Source: Chromatiales bacterium
Lineage (GTDB): Bacteria; Pseudomonadota; Gammaproteobacteria; UBA6429; Thiohalophilaceae
Length of the DNA stretch: 64,000 bases
Assembly: GCA_027032075.1 (NCBI GenBank)
Contig: JALVOC010000091.1
Span: 60,166 to 124,165, forward strand
Direction: 5' to 3'
The position numbers were made by a program, and so were the translations under genes. The notes under the pieces are model-generated. The model searched no databases. It was not told the origin of the DNA and saw nothing but the letters and a program-made list of their open reading frames with translations. Below, piece by piece: positions 19,285 through 28,188 of the stretch (positions are counted from its first letter, which is position 1; the number at the start of each line of letters is the position of its first letter).

Positions 19285-19794
19285 GTGATAAAAATACTCA
19301 AAGCAGACATCACCACGCTGCAGGTCGACGCCATCGTTAACGCAGCCAACAACTCTCTCCTCGGTGGTGGCGGCGTGGATGGTGCCATCCATCGCGCTGC
19401 CGGTCCCCAACTGAGGCAATACAATCAAACATTGGGTGGTTGCCCCACCGGTGAAGCGCGTATTTCCCCGGGTTTCGAGCTGCCCGCCAGGTACGTTATC
19501 AGTACCGTTGGCCCGGTATGGCACGGTGGTAACCAGGGAGAAGCCGGCCTGCTGGAAAACGCCTATCGTAATTCCTTCAGAATCGCACAGGATAACGGTA
19601 TTGAAACCATCGCTTTCCCCGCAATCAGCACAGGCGTTTATGCTTATCCCAAAGAACAGGCGGCGCGCATCGCCCTTGGTGCAATGAAAGATTTTGAAAA
19701 CAAATTCGAACAGATCATCGTGGCCTGCCACAGCGAGGGGGATGTGGAGATTTACCGGAAAATATCAAAAGAGTTTGAACGAGCAAAGGGCTGA
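19285..19794 (+). CDS. Macrodomain protein, MacroD/YmdB-type ADP-ribose hydrolase
   Basis: A 169-residue single macrodomain. It opens ILKADITTLQVDAIVNAAN, continues with LLGGGGVDGAIHRAAGP (the ADP-ribose-binding loop) and ends with the second loop PAISTGVYAYPKEQAA. The family deacetylates O-acetyl-ADP-ribose and removes ADP-ribose from acidic residues. The GTG at 19285 gives the family N-terminus with AGGA 5 bases upstream; a GTG at 19255 is the alternative. The gene is the only content between repeat copies 2 and 3. Confidence 0.9.
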   Translation: MIKILKADITTLQVDAIVNAANNSLLGGGGVDGAIHRAAGPQLRQYNQTLGGCPTGEARISPGFELPARYVISTVGPVWHGGNQGEAGLLENAYRNSFRIAQDNGIETIAFPAISTGVYAYPKEQAARIALGAMKDFENKFEQIIVACHSEGDVEIYRKISKEFERAKG

Positions 19795-19887
19795 ATAGGC
19801 GTTCAGAATACCAGAACATTATTAAAGTCGTCACCGGCCTCGATGCTCCGGGACCAGATTGGACTGGTATGCGGAACCTGTATTGAG
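19795..19887. repeat. Palindromic repeat element, copy 3 (right of macrodomain gene)
   Basis: The left end TAGGCGTTCAGAATACCAG (19797-19815) pairs with the right end CTGGTATGCGGAACCTGTAT (from 19864) with a few mismatches. It starts directly after the macrodomain stop codon. The GAATACCAGA-CATTATT stretch follows the family consensus; the centre has diverged. Confidence 0.78.
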
Positions 19888-19953
19888 CGGAAAGGGTGGG
19901 GGGCGAAGGTCGTGTTGACCGGATTTTCTCCAGTCCGGGCGGTGTATTCGGGC

Positions 19954-19980
19954 TAAACTTTTCCGGTGGGTTGACGCTAT
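19954..19980 (+). promoter_or_regulatory. Candidate sigma-28 (FliA-type) promoter
   Basis: TAAACTTT (19954-19961), 11 bases, then GACGCTAT (19973-19980), 28 bases before the cetB-like start. Against the FliA consensus (TAAAGTTT, 11 bases, GCCGATAA) 7 of 8 and 5 of 8 positions match. The spacing is right and the downstream genes are chemotaxis genes, which is why it is listed. Confidence 0.45.
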
Positions 19981-20008
19981 ATCAAAGGGAAGAGATGAAA
20001 TAGAGAGC

Positions 20009-20527
20009 ATGAAGCCAAATATACAGCCCACGGCGCATGAATTGATCATGCGTGATGATGATATTATCGTCACCAAGACCGATTCAAAAGGACGGATCAC
20101 CTACTGTAACCGCACCTTTATTGAATTTTCCGGCTATACGGAAAATGAGCTGCTTGGCAGACAGCACAATATTGTGCGTCACCCTGACATGCCACGTGCT
20201 GTTTTCAAACTGCTGTGGGACACCATCCAGACGGGTGAGGAGTTCAATGGCTACGTGAAGAACCTCCACAAAGATGGTGGTTTTTACTGGGTGTTCGCCA
20301 ATATCACGCCCAGTCAGGATGCCAGCGGCCAATTGCTGGGTTTTTACTCGGTAAGGCGCAAGCCCCGTCCGGCGGCACTTGAAATAATCATTCCGTTATA
20401 TCAGGAGATGCTGGCCGTTGAGAAGCAGGCAGGAACGCGGCAGGGAGTCGAAGCCGCCTCTGACATTCTGCAGGCACGGATCGAACAGCAGCATACGGAC
20501 TATGGCCGCTTTATTTTCTCAATTTAG
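20009..20527 (+). CDS. PAS-domain energy sensor, CetB/Aer-PAS-like
   Basis: A 172-residue soluble protein with one PAS domain (about 20-125) closely resembling the FAD-binding PAS of Aer: [58 protein letters not shown]-terminal helix ends YGRFIFSI, a natural-looking family end. It has no membrane segment. The next gene encodes the membrane transducer in another frame, starting 26 bases before this stop. The layout matches the bipartite CetB/CetA energy-taxis receptor known in Campylobacter. FAD binding is inferred from similarity. Confidence 0.85.
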   Translation: MKPNIQPTAHELIMRDDDIIVTKTDSKGRITYCNRTFIEFSGYTENELLGRQHNIVRHPDMPRAVFKLLWDTIQTGEEFNGYVKNLHKDGGFYWVFANITPSQDASGQLLGFYSVRRKPRPAALEIIIPLYQEMLAVEKQAGTRQGVEAASDILQARIEQQHTDYGRFIFSI

Positions 20528-21995
20528 TCTTCCGCGGATCCTGCTGCTGAATACGGCATTGTTCTGTCTTTTCTTTGTGTATGTGGTCTGGCGCCATGGA
20601 GCTGATCCGGTCTTTTTTGTTCTGCCCGGGATTGCCTTATTTGCTTTCTGGCGAGGCAGGATCGTACATAAACAACAACAGCGTATGCGCGGGCAACTTG
20701 CCACATTCTGCAGCAAGCTGGCCCGGGGGGACCTGGAGTATCGTATCACCCGCATTCCTGCCGGCTGCGAGTTGGCTGATATCGCTTACTCGCTCAACGA
20801 TGCAGTTGATCAGATCGAAAGTTTTATCCGGGAAACGCGTACCACCTTTCAATATGCACAGCAGAACCGCTTTTACCGTCACACCCTGAGCCAGGGTTTG
20901 CATGGTAATTATGCCGTGGTATTGCAGGATATCGATCAATCCCTTAGCCGTATGGAAACAGCTTATTGGCAGCAACAACGCGAAGAGCTTTTGTCCGAAC
21001 TCGCTGCGCTGCAGGCGCGTAACCTGCTTGCCAACCTGCAACTGTCGCAGCAGGATCTCATGACCATTTCCTCGGAAATGAGTGAAGTGGAACGAATTTC
21101 CAGTGAGGCGGCGCTCAATGCCCAGGAAAGCCGTACTGCGGTGAAAAATGTGAAATCCAATATCGGCATGGTGGTGGACAAGATCAGTGAATTGCGTGCT
21201 TCATCGCAACAGCTGGACGAAAGCAGTGCCGAAATTGCCCAGATCGTTACGCTGATTGCTTCCATTGCCGATCAGACCAACCTGCTGGCCTTGAATGCCG
21301 CCATTGAGGCAGCAAGGGCCGGTGAGCATGGTCGCGGTTTTGCCGTGGTGGCTGATGAGGTGCGCGCGCTGGCGGAGAACACCAAGGTTGCAACCGACAA
21401 AATAGAAAGGATTATCAGAAATTTATTGCAATCCAGTGAAAACATCGCCCGTGACTCGGAACAGATGGAGGAAAAAACCACCACCTCCAATGGACTTGTT
21501 ACCAGTTTCGAAAAGACCTTCAGTGCTTTTGCGGACATTGCACAACGTACCTACGAGACCGTTACCCATGCGCGTATGGTAAGTTATGTCTCGCTGGCAA
21601 AGATGGATCATATCGTCTATATCCAGAAAGCCCATCGCGCTGTCAGTCTGGGTCCGGATGCTGAAGTGACACAGAGTTTGTCAGTGGATGCGCATCATTG
21701 TCGTTTTGGCCAATGGCTGGAAAACAAGGAAGGCGGTGCCGGCTATACCCATTTGCCGAGTTATTCCCTGATTTCGGAACCCCATGGCAAGGTGCATGAA
21801 AAAATCCATCGTATGCTGGAATTACTCGAGGGTGAGTGGCAGCAGAACGAACAAAGTCAGCAGGAAATTTTGCACTGTTTACAAACTGCCGAGGATAACA
21901 GCCTTCATCTCATAGAACTGCTCACCAGGCTGATTGAGGAGAAAAAACAGTATGAAACCCTCAATACAGGCGCCACCGAAATCGAGTTATTTTAA
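20502..21995 (+). CDS. Methyl-accepting chemotaxis transducer with CZB zinc domain, CetA-like
   Basis: 497 residues. Two N-terminal membrane helices form a hairpin with almost no periplasmic loop ([32 protein letters not shown]). A HAMP-like linker, the signalling coiled coil ([36 protein letters not shown]) and a C-terminal CZB domain follow. Zinc ligands are visible as His370, Cys400 (HHCRFGQW), His428 and His432. The absence of a periplasmic sensor domain implies that input comes from the preceding PAS protein. ATG 20502 overlaps that gene by 26 bases; no strong ribosome-binding site is seen, suggesting translational coupling. The stop codon lies in repeat copy 4. Confidence 0.85.
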   Translation: MAALFSQFSLPRILLLNTALFCLFFVYVVWRHGADPVFFVLPGIALFAFWRGRIVHKQQQRMRGQLATFCSKLARGDLEYRITRIPAGCELADIAYSLNDAVDQIESFIRETRTTFQYAQQNRFYRHTLSQGLHGNYAVVLQDIDQSLSRMETAYWQQQREELLSELAALQARNLLANLQLSQQDLMTISSEMSEVERISSEAALNAQESRTAVKNVKSNIGMVVDKISELRASSQQLDESSAEIAQIVTLIASIADQTNLLALNAAIEAARAGEHGRGFAVVADEVRALAENTKVATDKIERIIRNLLQSSENIARDSEQMEEKTTTSNGLVTSFEKTFSAFADIAQRTYETVTHARMVSYVSLAKMDHIVYIQKAHRAVSLGPDAEVTQSLSVDAHHCRFGQWLENKEGGAGYTHLPSYSLISEPHGKVHEKIHRMLELLEGEWQQNEQSQQEILHCLQTAEDNSLHLIELLTRLIEEKKQYETLNTGATEIELF

Positions 21996-22019
21996 ACAGG
22001 CATTCCGCCCACCTGTTTA
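21993..22019. repeat. Short palindrome, remnant copy 4 of the repeat family
   Basis: TAAACAGG (21993-22000) and CCTGTTTA (22012-22019) are perfect inverted repeats around an 11-base loop. The left 15 bases match the family terminus at 14 positions. The first TAA is the stop codon of the transducer gene. It could also act as a hairpin at the 3' end of that transcript. Confidence 0.7.
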
Positions 22020-22066
22020 TTCAAGGTGAATCAGGCAGGATGTGGCATCCTGAACAAAGAAAATGG

Positions 22067-23479
22067 TTATTCCCCGATGTCTGGGAACATCTTTCCCGGA
22101 TTCAATATTCCATTCGGATCAAACTCCCGTTTAATCCGCCGCATCAGCTGCAGGGTGGTTGCATCGATTTCGCGGTCGATAAAGTCTTTTTTCTCCAGCC
22201 CAATCCCGTGTTCACCCGACAAGGTGCCGTTCAGTTCCAGTACCAGGGTGAATACCGCATCGAGACAGGCTTTGCAGTTTTTTGTCTGTTCCGGGTTATC
22301 GGGATCAATCAACAAATTGACATGAATGTTGCCATTACCCGCATGACCGAAGTTAACGATGGGAATGTCGTACTGTTTGGACAGTTTTTCCAGCCCGCGG
22401 ATCAGTTTCGGGATATTAACGACCGGCACGACGACATCTTCATTGATTTTTTTCGGGGCGAGTTTGCGCAATGCGGGTGACAGGGACTTGCGGGTTGCCC
22501 AGAGGGCTTTGATTTCCTCCTGCGTGGTGGCACTGTGACTTTCCAGCAGGCCGTTGTTGCTGGCGGCGCGGACGATGGCGTCAACGGCATAGGCGAGGTG
22601 TTCTGCAGGACCATCGACCTCGATCATCAACAAGGCCTCTGCCTCTTCCGGTAAATAGGCAGTGGAATAGTTGCGGATCATGTTGATGGATTGAGCATCC
22701 ATGATTTCAAGCACGCAAGGGATAACCGCTTGCGCCATCACGGCGCTCACGGCCTCCGCGGCAGATTCGATGTCACGGTATATCAATTGGATGGTGCGTT
22801 TGGCTTCTGCCAGCGGAGTGAGTTTCAGGGTGGCCTCGGTAATGATTGCCAGTGTCCCTTCGGAGCCGATGAGTAAACGTGTCAGGTCGTAGCCAACGAC
22901 GCCTTTCGTGGTGTAGACACCGGTCCGGATCGCCTCGCCTTTACCCGTGATCGCCCGCAGGCCAAAGACATTTTCACGGGGTGTGCCGTACTTGACCGCA
23001 CGGGGGCCGGCAGAGTTGTATGCAAGGTTGCCGCCGATGGTGCAGTAAGCGCTGCTGGTGGGATCCGGTGGCCAGAAAAAACCGGCCAGTGCCGCCTCTT
23101 GTTGAACGCTCTGGTTCAGAACACCCGGTTCGACCACGAGGTAACGGCTGGCAGCGTCGAGTTTGAGTATCCGGTTCATGCGTTCGGTGGAAAGAACGAG
23201 CCCCCCTTCAGTTGGCACAGTGGCTCCGGTGGTGCCGGTGCCGCGTCCGCGGGCTGTCAGTGGCAAATGATATTGGTTGCAGATCTGGACAATGGCTTTG
23301 ACTTCGTCATGCGATGCGGGAAAGACCACTGCATCGGGCAGGGCGTGGCGCCGGCTGTTGTCGTAACCGTAAGTCCAGCGTTCATCCACTTCCGTCAGAA
23401 GCTGTTCCGGTTTGAGGACGCGGCGTAAGGCATCGAGTGCCGTCAACGGGATAGAAGTTGCTGGGGCGCTTTCCGTCAT
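22067..23479 (-). CDS. FAD-linked oxidase, GlcD/D-lactate dehydrogenase-like
   Basis: A 470-residue flavoprotein with an FAD-binding type 4 domain (about 40-215; PLTARGRGTGTTGATVP, YCTIGGNLAYNSAGPRAVKYG) and the FAD-oxidase C-terminal domain (NFGHAGNGNIHVNLLID; GTLSGEHGIGLEKK). Members oxidise D-lactate, glycolate or related 2-hydroxy acids; the substrate is not fixed by sequence. The start at 23479 lies 16 bases after the diaA stop. An ATG at 23515 inside diaA is the alternative. No iron-sulfur partner gene is adjacent, which favours a D-lactate dehydrogenase over the three-subunit glycolate oxidase. Confidence 0.9.
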   Translation of the reverse strand: MTESAPATSIPLTALDALRRVLKPEQLLTEVDERWTYGYDNSRRHALPDAVVFPASHDEVKAIVQICNQYHLPLTARGRGTGTTGATVPTEGGLVLSTERMNRILKLDAASRYLVVEPGVLNQSVQQEAALAGFFWPPDPTSSAYCTIGGNLAYNSAGPRAVKYGTPRENVFGLRAITGKGEAIRTGVYTTKGVVGYDLTRLLIGSEGTLAIITEATLKLTPLAEAKRTIQLIYRDIESAAEAVSAVMAQAVIPCVLEIMDAQSINMIRNYSTAYLPEEAEALLMIEVDGPAEHLAYAVDAIVRAASNNGLLESHSATTQEEIKALWATRKSLSPALRKLAPKKINEDVVVPVVNIPKLIRGLEKLSKQYDIPIVNFGHAGNGNIHVNLLIDPDNPEQTKNCKACLDAVFTLVLELNGTLSGEHGIGLEKKDFIDREIDATTLQLMRRIKREFDPNGILNPGKMFPDIGE

Positions 23480-23495
23480 CAGGGGCAAGCCGGGA

Positions 23496-24232
<737 letters not shown>

Positions 24233-24279
24233 TTAATCGTAGCCGTGTTGCCGCTCTCGGTGTAATACCGCTGATAATT

Positions 24280-24657
24280 TCAGCCGGCAAGAAAGGCGTT
24301 TTTAATCCATTCGATTTTTGTTTCTGCATTCCTGCTGCTGATGGCAATCACATCGAAACGGCTTGCGCGTCTGGCCAGTCCGGGATGCTGTTGCAAATAG
24401 TATAGGGCGGTTTTGATCAGTTTGTCCTGTTTGGCGGAAGTAACGCTGTCTGCCGGGCTGCCGTAGTGTGGGTTGCTGCGATAACGTACTTCGACGAAAA
24501 CAATGGAGTTTTTATCCTGCATCACCAGATCCAGTTCGCCGCATTTGCAGTGAAAATTTCGCGTCAGTAGTGACATGCCCTGGCGTTGGAGATAGTCACA
24601 GGCGAGGGATTCGGCATCATTACCGACTTGCTTGCTGCTGCGGGGAAACAATGCCAC
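24280..24657 (-). CDS. yraN: YraN (UPF0102) nuclease-fold protein
   Basis: A 125-residue protein of the UPF0102 family with a restriction-endonuclease-like core: QVGNDAESLACDYLQRQG, CKCGELDLVMQD and SIVFVEVRYRS (catalytic-type Asp, Glu). The function is unknown. The stop of lpoA is directly upstream (2-base gap). Typical length and conserved position. Confidence 0.92.
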   Translation of the reverse strand: MALFPRSSKQVGNDAESLACDYLQRQGMSLLTRNFHCKCGELDLVMQDKNSIVFVEVRYRSNPHYGSPADSVTSAKQDKLIKTALYYLQQHPGLARRASRFDVIAISSRNAETKIEWIKNAFLAG

Positions 24658-24659
24658 CT

Positions 24660-26507
24660 TTATTGCAACGCCTCATCCAGCGCGCGCGGACGGCCGCTGC
24701 GAAAGCGCACCCAGGTAAGCTGGCGGTGCAGTCGTTGCTTGGCATCCAGACTGAGGCTGCCGGTTTCCCCGTCATAGCGTTGATAGGGATATTGCCGCAG
24801 CGGCGAGAGGGCGGCAATGATATTGAAGCTGTCGATGCCAAGGGCATAGAGACGTTGCAGTCGCTTGCCGGCCTTGGAGATATAGGGGCTCAATTCGGTG
24901 CGTAAACCCCGGTGAGTGGTGCCGCCTGTGAGTACCCAGGGCATGTCACCGAACATCAGGCCGTCCATATCCCGGTCGCGCTCCGGGTTGAGGTTACCGG
25001 TATAGACATGTGAGGTGGCATACACCGGTACATCGGTAGCGTGATAAAATTTCAGTTGGGGACGGATCTGGCGCCCCTGGCGCGGGTAGGCGGCAAGAAA
25101 AATGAAATCGAGATCCTGACGCCGCCGGGGTGTGTATTTGATATTCTGGTTGAGCAGGATGGTCAAACTCCGGTAGCGGCGGCGGCTGTTACTGATGTCC
25201 AGTAACCTGCGGATTGCGTTGGAATAATCATTCTTGGCCGCATTGTAGGTTTGCATGGCAACGATTTTACCGCCGATTTCCTCCCAGCGGTTGCGGAAAG
25301 CATTGAACACCCGTTCCCCCCAGGGACCCGCCGGCACGAGTACGGCCGCATTGACATGGCCGTCCAGCCAGGTGCGTTCCGCCACCTGGCGTGCCTCCTC
25401 TTCGGGAGAAAGGCCGAATTGAAACAGGTTTTTGGGCACCTCTTCCGTGGCGATATAATTCAGGGCGAGTGTCGGTACCGGCAGGTCGCCATTCTCTGCC
25501 AGTTGTTCGATGCGCCTCTTATCCAGAGGGCCCACGACAAACTTGGCGCCATCATTCACTGCTTGCTGATAGACGGCGAGAATGCTGTTGTCCGCGCCGG
25601 TGTCATAGATTTTGATTGTCTGCGGGATCCTGGGGTTGCGATAATAATAGGCAGCCAGGAAACCGTCCCGGATCGCTTCCGCCGCTTTGGCGAATTTACC
25701 GCTCAACGGCAGCAGCAGCGCCAGCTGATCGGGGGTGACGATGTCTTCCTGCCGCCGGCTTTGTAAATCCTCCAGCAAGGATCGCTGCACGGGGTGACCG
25801 GGATAAGTCTGACGCCAGCGGGCCACTGCCGCTTTGAGGCTGGCAGGGTGAAGCTGATAAGCCTTGGTGATTTGCACCAGTTCCATCCAGCCGCTCAGAA
25901 CATCCGGCGGCGGATCGGTGCGCAATTGTTGCAGTGCGCGTTCTGACAACATCGACAGGGCCTGCCAGATATCGTGCTGATTTGCCTCGATCAGCGTCTG
26001 TTGTTGCAGATAGTTTTCACGTCGCACCAGTTCCCGCGCTGTTTCCAGGCGATTGCCCAGCATGGTGTAGGCATCAGCACGCAGGTCGTGATAGTCCGCC
26101 AGATAGGCCGCCCTGGTTTTTGCCGCCGGCGGGGTTGCCAGAATGGTCAACACATCATCCGGGCGGCGTTCCATCAATGCGATATGTGCCTCGGTAAGAT
26201 GCAATAGTAGAAGATGGGTCGGGTTACGTGTATTCGGCCGCACTGTTTTGAGGATTTGCCGCGCCTGGTGCAGATTATCGGCCCGGGCTGCGGCGGCACT
26301 GGCGCGAAGTAACAGGCTGGTGCGTGCCTCCCCGCGCGCTTGCTGAGCCAGGTTAAGATAGCTTCGGCTGGCGTCGGCATACTGTCCCAGTGCAAACTGG
26401 TTTTCTGCCTCTTCAATACTCTGTACCGGGGTGGTTGGGCCGCCGGCGCAGCCGATGAGTAGTCCGATTCCGATAAGGAGGGGCAGAAAACGTAAACGTT
26501 GCAACAT
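24660..26507 (-). CDS. lpoA: LpoA, lipoprotein activator of penicillin-binding protein 1A
   Basis: A 615-residue lipoprotein (lipobox LLIGC at about residues 15-19). The N-terminal half is TPR-like helical (QYADASRSYLNLAQQARG; ADNLHQARQILKTV) and the C-terminal half is a periplasmic-binding-protein-like domain (LALLLPLSGKFAKAAEAIRDG). LpoA spans from the outer membrane to activate PBP1A peptidoglycan synthesis. The ATG at 26507 is chosen because it puts the lipobox in place; the open frame extends upstream into the divergent rsmI. Confidence 0.93.
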   Translation of the reverse strand: MLQRLRFLPLLIGIGLLIGCAGGPTTPVQSIEEAENQFALGQYADASRSYLNLAQQARGEARTSLLLRASAAAARADNLHQARQILKTVRPNTRNPTHLLLLHLTEAHIALMERRPDDVLTILATPPAAKTRAAYLADYHDLRADAYTMLGNRLETARELVRRENYLQQQTLIEANQHDIWQALSMLSERALQQLRTDPPPDVLSGWMELVQITKAYQLHPASLKAAVARWRQTYPGHPVQRSLLEDLQSRRQEDIVTPDQLALLLPLSGKFAKAAEAIRDGFLAAYYYRNPRIPQTIKIYDTGADNSILAVYQQAVNDGAKFVVGPLDKRRIEQLAENGDLPVPTLALNYIATEEVPKNLFQFGLSPEEEARQVAERTWLDGHVNAAVLVPAGPWGERVFNAFRNRWEEIGGKIVAMQTYNAAKNDYSNAIRRLLDISNSRRRYRSLTILLNQNIKYTPRRRQDLDFIFLAAYPRQGRQIRPQLKFYHATDVPVYATSHVYTGNLNPERDRDMDGLMFGDMPWVLTGGTTHRGLRTELSPYISKAGKRLQRLYALGIDSFNIIAALSPLRQYPYQRYDGETGSLSLDAKQRLHRQLTWVRFRSGRPRALDEALQ

Positions 26508-26530
26508 GGTCTTGTGTACACTGTGCTGGG

Positions 26531-27397
26531 TTGAAAAAGAAGCTGGATTATAACGTGATATTGGAAAAAGGTACCCTCTATGTTGTCGCAACCCCCATCG
26601 GGAATCTGGGGGATATGTCACAACGCGCGATTGAGGTCCTGCAGCAGGTGGACATGATTGCCGCCGAGGATACACGGCGCAGTGGGCGGTTGTTGCAGCA
26701 CTTCGATATCAGCGGCCGTTTTCTTGCGTTGCATGAACATAATGAACGGCAGGCAACGGGCAGGGTACTGGACTATTTGCAACAGGGCAAATCCATCGCC
26801 CTGATTTCCGATGCCGGTACACCGCTGTTGAGCGATCCGGGTTATTACCTGGTGCGTGAAGCGATCCGGGCCGGTTTCAGGATTATTCCCATCCCCGGGC
26901 CAAGCGCCGTTGCCACCGCCTTGTCTGCCGCAGGTTTGCCGACGGACCGTTTCCGTTTCGAAGGTTTTTTACCCGCCAAATCCACAGCGAGACGCAACCG
27001 CTTGATGCAGATAAAAGACGAGACTGCAACCCTGGTGTTTTACGAAGCGCCACATCGCATTCTGGAAACGCTGGCGGACATGCAGGAAGTGTTTGGTGGT
27101 GAACGTGAAGCGATCCTCGCGCGCGAACTGACCAAAACCTTCGAAACCTTTTTGCGCGGCAACCTCGAGGCGATCCGTCAACGGGTTGAAACCGATACGG
27201 ATCAGCAAAAAGGTGAGATGGTGATTTTGCTGCATGGTGCACCTCCTCCTGACAGTAGCGGCATCAGTGCGGAAGCAGAACGGATATTGAATATCCTGTT
27301 GAAGGAATTGCCGCTCAAACAGGCCGCGGCGCTGGCTTCCGAGATCACCGGGGTGAAAAAAAACCGCCTTTATGAGCATGCGCTGAAAAGGAACTAG
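26531..27397 (+). CDS. rsmI: 16S rRNA 2'-O-ribose C1402 methyltransferase RsmI
   Basis: About 288 residues, tetrapyrrole-methylase fold. Motifs include LYVVATPIGNLGDMSQRAIEV, AEDTRRSGRLL, LISDAGTPLLSDPGYYLV and IPGPSAVATALSAAGLPT. It methylates the ribose of C1402 in the ribosomal P site. The start is uncertain: TTG 26531 or GTG 26555; no ATG precedes the conserved core. It is divergent from lpoA across a very short gap, as in E. coli. Confidence 0.93.
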   Translation: MKKKLDYNVILEKGTLYVVATPIGNLGDMSQRAIEVLQQVDMIAAEDTRRSGRLLQHFDISGRFLALHEHNERQATGRVLDYLQQGKSIALISDAGTPLLSDPGYYLVREAIRAGFRIIPIPGPSAVATALSAAGLPTDRFRFEGFLPAKSTARRNRLMQIKDETATLVFYEAPHRILETLADMQEVFGGEREAILARELTKTFETFLRGNLEAIRQRVETDTDQQKGEMVILLHGAPPPDSSGISAEAERILNILLKELPLKQAAALASEITGVKKNRLYEHALKRN

Positions 27398-27430
27398 TTT
27401 TCGCTGCCCGTGTCCTAGTAAACTGTATTC

Positions 27431-27800
27431 AAGGAGTTGGCCAGGCAATCGCTCTGCTTCGGCAGGGAGGAAAGTCCGGGCTCCACAGGGCAGGGTGCCA
27501 GGTAACGCCTGGGGGGCATGAGCCTACGGAAAGTGCCACAGAAAACATACCGCCTACGTCTTTCGGGACCGGTAAGGGTGAAAAGGTGTGGTAAGAGCGC
27601 ACCGCGCCGGTGGTAACACCGGTGGCAGGGTAAACCCCACCCGGAGCAAGACCAAATAGGGGAACTGATCGCAGATCACGTGTGGCCCGCACGGTTCCCG
27701 GGTAGGTCGCTCGAGGTGTGCGGTGACGCACATCCCAGATGAATGGTTGCCACAGCCCGTCAGGGCTGTTACAGAACCCGGCTTATCGGCCAACTCCTTG
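27431..27800 (+). ncRNA. rnpB: RNase P RNA, bacterial type A
   Basis: The 5' end AAGGAGTTGGCC pairs with the 3' end GGCCAACTCCTT (helix P1). Universal core segments are present: GGAGGAAAGTCCGGGCTCC (CR I), the AGGGTGAAAAGG region, GGTAAACCCCACCCGGAGCA (CR IV region), and the 3' core GATGAATGGTTGCC...ACAGAACCCGGCTTATCGG. It is the catalytic RNA that matures tRNA 5' ends. A TAAACT box at 27419-27424 could be the -10. Two long open frames on the opposite strand are artefacts. Confidence 0.97.
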
Positions 27801-27807
27801 TTTTTTT
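27791..27807 (+). terminator. T-run terminator of rnpB
   Basis: The 3' strand of helix P1 (CAACTCCTTG) is followed directly by seven or more T residues, as commonly seen at rnpB 3' ends. Confidence 0.65.
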
Positions 27808-27920
27808 CGTTGCCAGGCTGGAAAAGCCCTTCCTGCCAGGCAAAGATGAACGAATGGTGAGAAAAGAGGAGAAATGCGGATTTATCCCTTGCCCCTGTTC
27901 CCGTAAACTGTCTAAATATT

Positions 27921-28065
27921 AGCCAAATTCCGGCTTCGCAAAGCATATCAAACTACTTTAGAAGGTCCTCCTAAGTTATTGTTATTTATAGTGTCTCTGA
28001 TCGGCAAAATCAGCCGATTCCGGCTCCGATCCACCCTTCGGAAGTTTTGCTAAGTCACTGTTACA
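27921..28065. repeat. Imperfect tandem duplication upstream of the dcw promoter
   Basis: Two diverged units in the same order: ATTCCGGCTTCG (27927-27938) with CTAAGTTATTGTTA (27971-27984), then ATTCCGGCTCCG (28017-28028) with CTAAGTCACTGTTA (28050-28063). Within-pair identity is 11 of 12 and 12 of 14. The rest of the gap from 27801 to 28100 shows no coding potential or further recognisable site. Confidence 0.5.
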
Positions 28066-28100
28066 CAAGAAAGAATTCCTGTTTTTGTGGTCTGGTTTGC

Positions 28101-28130
28101 TTGACTTTACTACTCCCGGCTTTCTATAGT
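28101..28130 (+). promoter_or_regulatory. Sigma-70 promoter of the dcw cluster (Pmra)
   Basis: TTGACT (28101-28106), 18-base spacer, TATAGT (28125-28130). Both hexamers match consensus at five of six positions. It is followed at once by the MraZ operator repeats, the arrangement known for the E. coli mra promoter. Confidence 0.75.
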
Positions 28131-28139
28131 GTATGAAAG

Positions 28140-28174
28140 TGGATCATTGTGGGGATTTATGGATCAAACGGGAG
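28140..28174 (+). promoter_or_regulatory. MraZ operator: four repeats with 10-bp period
   Basis: The phrases TGGAT (28140), TGGGG (28150), TGGAT (28160) and GGGAG (28170) recur with exactly 10-base spacing. MraZ of E. coli binds direct TGGGN repeats separated by 5 bases downstream of its promoter, so this is the expected autoregulatory site. Confidence 0.7.
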
Positions 28175-28188
28175 TGGGGTACCGCTAA

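Noticed and set aside
20418..20527. Possible frameshift joining the PAS gene and the transducer into one Aer-like gene
   Set aside because: The PAS protein ends with a natural family-type C-terminus (YGRFIFSI) and an ATG for the transducer lies just before that stop. The split form is known in CetB/CetA, so two genes are more likely than an error, though this needs comparison with relatives.
27429..27946. Two open frames on the minus strand over the RNase P RNA
   Set aside because: The sequence is a fully recognisable rnpB with P1 helix and conserved cores; the frames show no protein-like features.
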